Shown here piece by piece: positions 5,293-9,525 of a DNA stretch of 9,525 nucleotides (positions are counted from its first letter, which is position 1; every line of letters begins with the position of its first letter). This stretch comes from Thermogutta sp. (GTDB lineage Bacteria; Planctomycetota; Planctomycetia; Pirellulales; Thermoguttaceae). Location of the stretch: positions 1-9,525 of the forward strand of contig JAAZNR010000661.1 in assembly GCA_012798155.1 (NCBI GenBank), in the 5' to 3' direction. The position numbers and the translations under genes are program-made. Under the pieces are notes generated by a model. That model did no database searches, was not told where the DNA came from, and saw only the letters and a list, made by a program, of their open reading frames with translations.

Positions 5293-7041
5293 ATGTTCCC
5301 TTCTCCCGAGTCCCCGTCGGCTTTGCCGAATCGATGCTGCGAACATGCCGGTTGCCCCTCCAGCGTCTTGAAGGGGCAAAATGGTTCGCTGGAAACGACC
5401 GGGGATACGGCGTACCGGCCCTGCCCGGTGCTGGAGGACGTGCCGGAAGGTCTCGTGATCGTCGATCGTAGTCGCCGCGTGCTTTGGGCGAATCGGCGGG
5501 CGGAGGTGCTGGCGGGAGCCGAAGCGCCCGTGGCGGGCAAGCACTTTTACAAAGATATGTTCCCCAACGTCCGCCTGCTGCACGCGGATTTCGCTCCGCT
5601 GAGCTTCGCTTTTCGCCAGCGCCGTACGGCCTCGACCAGCTTTGCCACGCCGGATGGCAGGATTCTACTGTTGGAGGTCGTGCCGCGAATCGTCTCCGAA
5701 GCCCCGCCCACCTGCGCGCTCGTCCTGTTGCGAGACGTCACGGAAGAACGCGAGCCGTGGCAAAGGCTGAACGTCATCTACGAGGCCGGTCTGCAATTGG
5801 CCGAGATCGCCCCTCAGGATTTGATCCATCGGACGTCGGCGCAGCGGATCGAACTTTTGCGGGAGCGGTGCTTGCGTTTCCTGCGCGACGTCTTGCGTTT
5901 CAAGGTATTCGAGATTCGGCTCGTCACGCCGGAACCCGCGACCGGCCGAATGAAGCTGGTGCCGTTGATCGCGGACGGCATGAGCGAGGAGGCCGCCAAG
6001 CGCGTATTGTACGTCGCGTACTCCGGCAGCGGGATCACCGGCTACGTGGCCGCGTCGGGACTCTCGTACATCTGCGACGATACCTTGACCGATAACTTGT
6101 ACCTGCAGGGGACCGGCACGTCTCGCAGCTCGCTGACGGTCCCGCTTATCAAGTACGAAGCCGGTTTCCAGAAGAAGACCGTCATTGGGACCGTCAACGT
6201 CGAGAGCGACAAGCCTCGCGACTTCAACGAGAAGGATCGCCTGTTCCTGGAGCTGTTCTCTCGCGATCTGGTGGTGGCGCTGAATGCCCTGGACTTGATC
6301 GCGGTCGAGGAACAGCAGGCCCGCAGCAGCATGTTGGAGGCGGTCCACGGCAAGATCGCCCAGCCGGTCGAAACGATCACCAACACCGCGGCGCGGTTGT
6401 GGGAGCAATTGGACTCGCCGGAGATGCCGGCGGAAGAGCTGCGCGAGAGGCTCCGCGGCGAAGTGCGCGAGATCATTCGAGCGGCTCGCAGCATCAAAGA
6501 GGTCGTATGGAAAGTCGGCGAAACGCTGCCGCCCACCGAAGCCACCCCCACGCCGCCGGAAACTCAAGAGGAGCGGCGGCTGGCGGGAAAACGCTTCTTG
6601 ATCGTCCACGAGAATCCCTCCGTGCGAACCGACGTGGATCGCATTCTGTCGGCGGCGGGCGGTCTGGTGGAAACGGCGGCCCGCGGCGCGGACGGCCTAC
6701 GGATGGTTCGGGCCACCGGCCCGGAAGGCGATTACGCGGCCATTCTGGTGGCCAACATCTTGCCCGACATGGGCGGCGCCGACTTCATTCAGAAGGTCAA
6801 GGAGATTCTCCGCCGAGAGCCTTCGCATTGCGTCATGATCATCACTTTCGGCGTGTACGACCCCGATCACAATCAAGTCAAGGCACGGCGGCTGGGGGTA
6901 ACGCATTTCGTGGGCGACCATGTGGACGCCCAACGCTTGATCATGGTGATCGACCAACTCTTGTCCGAAGAGGCGAAGTCCCCGACGCCCGATGGCGGCC
7001 CGGCCGCCGCGAGAACCTCGGACGTGAAAACTACGGAGTGA
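5293..7041 (+). CDS. PAS-GAF signalling protein with a degenerate C-terminal receiver domain
   Basis: 582 residues with no membrane segment, so probably cytoplasmic. A PAS domain spans about 46-155 (VPEGLVIVDRSRRVLWANRRAE at 50-71; FATPDGRILLLEVVPRIV at 117-134; LRDVTEERE at 146-154). A GAF domain spans about 165-340 (SGSGITGYVAASG at 244-256; CDDTLTDNLYLQ at 261-272; GTVNVESDKPRDFNEKDRLFLELFS at 299-323). A helical stretch (340-410) recalls a histidine-kinase dimerisation helix, with His352, but no ATPase domain follows. Residues 434-557 keep the receiver fold pattern without its chemistry. The acidic pocket reads HEN (439-441), the phosphoacceptor position is Ala487 (AANILPDM-like context, VANILPDMGG at 486-495), Thr518 is kept, and the KP pair is DH (542-543). 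The N-terminus has a Cys/His cluster (C15, C16, H18, C21). This is the first in-frame start after the stop at 5233; the ribosome site (AAGG, 9 nt upstream) is weak. Ligand and partner cannot be told. Confidence 0.85.
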   Translation: MFPSPESPSALPNRCCEHAGCPSSVLKGQNGSLETTGDTAYRPCPVLEDVPEGLVIVDRSRRVLWANRRAEVLAGAEAPVAGKHFYKDMFPNVRLLHADFAPLSFAFRQRRTASTSFATPDGRILLLEVVPRIVSEAPPTCALVLLRDVTEEREPWQRLNVIYEAGLQLAEIAPQDLIHRTSAQRIELLRERCLRFLRDVLRFKVFEIRLVTPEPATGRMKLVPLIADGMSEEAAKRVLYVAYSGSGITGYVAASGLSYICDDTLTDNLYLQGTGTSRSSLTVPLIKYEAGFQKKTVIGTVNVESDKPRDFNEKDRLFLELFSRDLVVALNALDLIAVEEQQARSSMLEAVHGKIAQPVETITNTAARLWEQLDSPEMPAEELRERLRGEVREIIRAARSIKEVVWKVGETLPPTEATPTPPETQEERRLAGKRFLIVHENPSVRTDVDRILSAAGGLVETAARGADGLRMVRATGPEGDYAAILVANILPDMGGADFIQKVKEILRREPSHCVMIITFGVYDPDHNQVKARRLGVTHFVGDHVDAQRLIMVIDQLLSEEAKSPTPDGGPAAARTSDVKTTE

Positions 7042-7069
7042 GGATTTCGCAGCGTGCATTGACCGGTCT

Positions 7070-7177
7070 CTAGTTTTACTGCGCAGGATCGCCCAAACCG
7101 GCTTACCGATTTTAGGCAGACTCACAAAGCTGCGTACCCCAGTTTACCCAGCTTCTTATCCTGCGTAGTAAAACTAG
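7070..7177. repeat. 106-bp palindromic-ended repeat, copy 1 (MITE- or REP-like)
   Basis: The ends CTAGTTTTACTGCGCAGGAT (7070-7089) and ATCCTGCGTAGTAAAACTAG (7158-7177) are inverted repeats with one mismatch, which would be a G-U pair in RNA. The core shared with copy 2 is 7071-7176 (106 bp), with 92 of 106 positions identical to 9402-9507. An inner stem AAGCTG/CAGCTT lies between. The copy sits 28 nt after the stop of the PAS-GAF gene and 39 nt before the start of the U32 gene. The outer CTAG at both ends could be a 4-bp target duplication, or simply part of the palindrome. No protein is encoded. It may be a small mobile element, and it may also act as a terminator or RNA-protecting hairpin. 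Confidence 0.8.
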
Positions 7178-7200
7178 GATTCGACATGTTTTCGCGATCT

Positions 7201-7208
7201 GGGAAAGG
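7201..7208 (+). promoter_or_regulatory. Ribosome binding site that fixes the GTG start of the U32 gene
   Basis: GGGAAAGG lies 8 nt before GTG 7217. The family N-terminus (MELLAPAGD) begins exactly at this GTG. A nearby ATG at 7186 is in another frame. Confidence 0.65.
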
Positions 7209-7216
7209 TACTCGGC

Positions 7217-9385
7217 GTGGAGTTGTTGGCACCGGCGGGAGATCGAGCGTGCCTGGAGGCGGCGGTAAGAGCGGGTGCCGATTCCGTCTACCTCGGGCTT
7301 CGGGACTTCAATGCGCGGAGACGGGCCCACAATTTCTCCCCGGAAGAACTGGGGCAAGCCGTGTCCTTCGCGCATCGGCACGGCACCAAGGTCTATCTGA
7401 CCCTCAACACCGTGTTCGCGGAGCGCGAGCTGCCCCAAGTTCTCGAGGCCTTTCGCCGTGCCGCGGAAACCGGGGTGGACGGCGTGCTGGTTCGCGATCC
7501 GGCCGTTCTCGCGATCCGAAAGCTTATTCCCGATTTGCGCCTGCATCTCAGCACGCAGGCCGCAACGGTCAATTCGGCGGATGTAGCGGCCGCCGCCGAG
7601 CTGGGCTTCCGGCGGGTGGTTCTCGGCCGGGAAATGTCCCTGTCGGAGATACAAGCGGCCGCGGCGACGCCGGGAATCGAAACCGAAGTCTTCGCCCAAG
7701 GCGCGCTCTGCTTTTCCGTTTCCGGCCGTTGCCTGATGTCCAGTTGGGTCGGCGGACGAAGCGGCAATCGCGGCACCTGCGCCAGCCCCTGCCGCGTGCC
7801 GTGGACGGTCTCCGGCAATCCGGCAGGCAATCCCCTCTCCATGCACGACCTCTGCACTCTCCAACACTGGACGGCAATCCGCCAAGCCGGGGTCACCGCG
7901 CTCAAGATCGAAGGGCGACTAAAAAATGCCCGCTGGGTCGAGACCGCCGTATCGCTCTATCGCCGGGCACTCGACGGCGAGGACGCCGAGCGTCTGTCTC
8001 AACAGGCGGCGGGCCTGGCCGATTATACGGGTCGCCGGCTGACGGCCGGATTCCTGGAGGGTATTTGCACTGATTTGACGGGCACGGACTCGGGTCGCTC
8101 GAGTTCGCGAGACGGCTGCGAGCCGACCCCGACCCTCGAGGCGACAGCCCTCGAGGCGACGGCAGTCGATACGATGGCAGTCGATACGACGACCCTTGAT
8201 ACGAGGACATGCAATGCGAGGGCTCTCGAGGCCGAAACATCGGCCGGTGAAGCGGCGACCGAACAGGCCCACGCCGGCGGCGGGCGAGGCTTCCTCTTTC
8301 AAGTCCTGTGCGAGGGTTCGGAAGTCCGATGCCGATTGCAGTGGGGCAAATGGGAAGCGGAGTGGCAGTATCCCAAGAGCCGCGTCGTTCGGTCTCACAA
8401 GGCGATTCCGGTTTCGCAACTCCTGGAAGCCGTCGCCTCCCGCGCCTTCCACGGAGTGCCGGCGGACGAACTGCTGACCGACCTTCCGGACTATCTTTTG
8501 GTGCCGCGGACGGCCAACGCGGCCCTTGAGCGACTGGCCGCGGAAATCTTCCGAGCCAAACGTAGCGAAAAGCGGCAAACGGCATGGCAGCCGCCGACGG
8601 AAATCACGGAATGGCTGGGAAAACCCGGCGAAAACAACCCCAATCTGCGTACCCTCGGTTCACCGCCGAACCGCGTTCGATTGGCGGCCGATCAGGTCGC
8701 CGCTTTCGTCTCCGAAATTGAGGGCGTGGACGTGATCGTGGAAAACGCCGCGCCGGATCAGGTTCCCGAGCTTGCGGCGGCCTGCCGCAAGCGTCGCCTG
8801 ATCCTTGCCACTCCGCCCGTCTGCTTCGAGCCGCAACTCGCCGCAATGATTCGGCTGATCGAACGGTGCCGCAAGGCCCGATGCGGCCTGGAGGTGAATA
8901 GCTGGGGAGCCTGGCATGCGGCTCGCAAACTAGGAATGGCCTTTGAAGCCGGCCCCGGCCTGGCCGTCCTCAACAGCCTCGCCGCCGGCGTCCTCCGTCG
9001 CCTCGGGGCAAGTTGCGTCACCGTCTCGTGCGAAGCCGACCGCCGGCAACTGGAATCCTTATCCGCGGCCTGCCGGGTCCCCACCTCGCTGCACGTCTTC
9101 GGAAGACCTCCCTTGGCGTTCAGCCGCGTGGAACTTCCGGCCGAGTATTTGGAACGGGAATTCGCCGACCGTCGAGGCTTGCGAATGATTCCCCGCCGGG
9201 AAGCGGGGGTTTGGACGTTTCGCCCCGTCGACCCTTTCGATTGGCGCGACCTCTCTAACGACAAAATCCGTGCCCGGCACCTGGTCGTGGATTTGACGAC
9301 CTCGCCCGATCCCATCTCGGAATGGCTGGATCGGCGGCGGCGATTTCACCGTTTCCGATTCAATTATGACCGAACTCTCCACTAA
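7217..9385 (+). CDS. rlhA: U32-family protein, RlhA type (23S rRNA cytidine hydroxylase-like)
   Basis: 722 residues, longer than E. coli RlhA (about 650-670) and TrhP (about 450). RlhA makes 5-hydroxycytidine at position 2501 of 23S rRNA; the peptidase name is historical. The N-terminal U32 domain spans about 1-285: ELLAPAGD (2-9), ADSVYLGL (21-28), the complete U32 signature EVFAQGALCFSVSGRCLMS (157-175), RSGNRGTCASPCR (181-193) and LKIEGRLKN (229-237). Cys165, 172, 188 and 192 are the expected four iron-sulfur ligands. Residues about 288-355 are a low-complexity insert made of five-residue repeats. A DUF3656-like central part follows (about 359-465). The C-terminal part resembles a second barrel half (GLEVNSWGAW, LNSLAAGVLRRLGASCVTVS). 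The start is GTG 7217 with GGGAAAGG 8 nt upstream. Codirectional with the PAS-GAF gene, 175 bp downstream, with a repeat copy between them. Exact substrate is inferred from length and layout; a tRNA-modifying relative is possible. Confidence 0.88.
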   Translation: MELLAPAGDRACLEAAVRAGADSVYLGLRDFNARRRAHNFSPEELGQAVSFAHRHGTKVYLTLNTVFAERELPQVLEAFRRAAETGVDGVLVRDPAVLAIRKLIPDLRLHLSTQAATVNSADVAAAAELGFRRVVLGREMSLSEIQAAAATPGIETEVFAQGALCFSVSGRCLMSSWVGGRSGNRGTCASPCRVPWTVSGNPAGNPLSMHDLCTLQHWTAIRQAGVTALKIEGRLKNARWVETAVSLYRRALDGEDAERLSQQAAGLADYTGRRLTAGFLEGICTDLTGTDSGRSSSRDGCEPTPTLEATALEATAVDTMAVDTTTLDTRTCNARALEAETSAGEAATEQAHAGGGRGFLFQVLCEGSEVRCRLQWGKWEAEWQYPKSRVVRSHKAIPVSQLLEAVASRAFHGVPADELLTDLPDYLLVPRTANAALERLAAEIFRAKRSEKRQTAWQPPTEITEWLGKPGENNPNLRTLGSPPNRVRLAADQVAAFVSEIEGVDVIVENAAPDQVPELAAACRKRRLILATPPVCFEPQLAAMIRLIERCRKARCGLEVNSWGAWHAARKLGMAFEAGPGLAVLNSLAAGVLRRLGASCVTVSCEADRRQLESLSAACRVPTSLHVFGRPPLAFSRVELPAEYLEREFADRRGLRMIPRREAGVWTFRPVDPFDWRDLSNDKIRARHLVVDLTTSPDPISEWLDRRRRFHRFRFNYDRTLH
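8135..8239 (+). repeat. 15-bp minisatellite coding for a five-residue repeat inside the U32 protein
   Basis: Seven consecutive 15-bp units in the reading frame encode LEATA, LEATA, VDTMA, VDTTT, LDTRT, CNARA and LEAET (residues 307-341). The first two are almost identical in DNA and the rest are more diverged. The array lies between the U32 domain and the DUF3656-like part and probably forms a flexible linker. Confidence 0.8.
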
Positions 9386-9401
9386 GAGCATGTCTTCAAA
9401 T

Positions 9402-9507
9402 TAGTTTCACTGCGCAGAGTCGCCGAAAGCGGGTTAACGATCTTACGCAGACTCACAAAGCTGCGCACCCCAGTTTGCCCAGCTTCTTATCCTGCGCTGT
9501 AAAATTA
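9402..9507. repeat. 106-bp palindromic-ended repeat, copy 2
   Basis: Same orientation and length as copy 1 (7071-7176), with 14 differences. The ends TAGTTTCACTGCGCAG and CTGCGCTGTAAAATTA are inverted with three mismatches, so the terminal palindrome is more decayed than in copy 1. The inner segment ACTCACAAAGCTGCG and the CAGCTTCTTATCCTGCG end are kept. It begins 16 nt after the stop of the U32 gene. The last 18 bases of the window hold nothing I recognise. Confidence 0.8.
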
Positions 9508-9525
9508 CGTCTTGCCAGCCGCAAG

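Noticed and set aside
7070..9507. The two 106-bp repeats as ends of a composite transposon carrying the U32 gene
   Set aside because: The copies are in the same orientation, differ at 14 positions, encode no transposase and each sits right after a stop codon. A U32/RlhA-type gene is normal core content, so independent intergenic repeats are the simpler reading.

Overview
The window is GC-rich and reads as part of a bacterial chromosome, most likely from a planctomycete (Pirellulales or Thermogutta-like). That placement is an inference. It rests on the AspRS N-terminus, on an 80-residue two-helix membrane protein of a type I associate with planctomycetes, on a redoxin-like lipoprotein without its active-site cysteines, and on loosely packed genes with long repeat-bearing gaps. 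No 16S rRNA or other phylogenetic marker is present to settle it.

Left part (1-3397, all minus strand). In transcription order these are aspS (aspartyl-tRNA synthetase, TTG start), a redoxin-like lipoprotein with its own -10 box, and the N-terminal 147 residues of an exported aldose 1-epimerase cut by the window edge. Short in-register tandem duplications mark this stretch: 36 bp in the epimerase signal peptide, 21 bp in the lipoprotein linker and 19 bp just after aspS.

Middle part (3398-5292). Upstream of aspS lies a 168-bp MITE-like element with perfect 16-bp inverted ends and a 5-bp target duplication. A 23-bp tandem repeat and about 300 bp of hairpin-rich DNA without a convincing gene follow. 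Next come two minus-strand genes, a YjbQ/UPF0047 protein and, upstream of it, the small membrane protein. A gap of about 580 bp separates these from the plus-strand genes and holds a good sigma70-type promoter at 5129-5157.

Right part (5293-9525, plus strand). A PAS-GAF protein ends in a receiver-like domain that has lost its phosphoacceptor. It is followed by a long U32-family protein of the RlhA (23S rRNA cytidine hydroxylase) type, carrying a low-complexity insert built from 15-bp repeats. Each gene is followed, within 16-30 nt of its stop, by one copy of a 106-bp repeat with imperfect 16-20 bp inverted ends (92 of 106 positions identical between copies).

Functionally this is a mixture of translation genes (aspS and the probable rRNA modification enzyme), sugar metabolism, an envelope lipoprotein and a signalling protein. 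I see no sign that they form one pathway. I found no CRISPR array, tRNA, rRNA or defence or biosynthetic cluster. The most interesting material is the two families of small mobile or repeat elements and several proteins that keep a fold but lack its usual catalytic residues.
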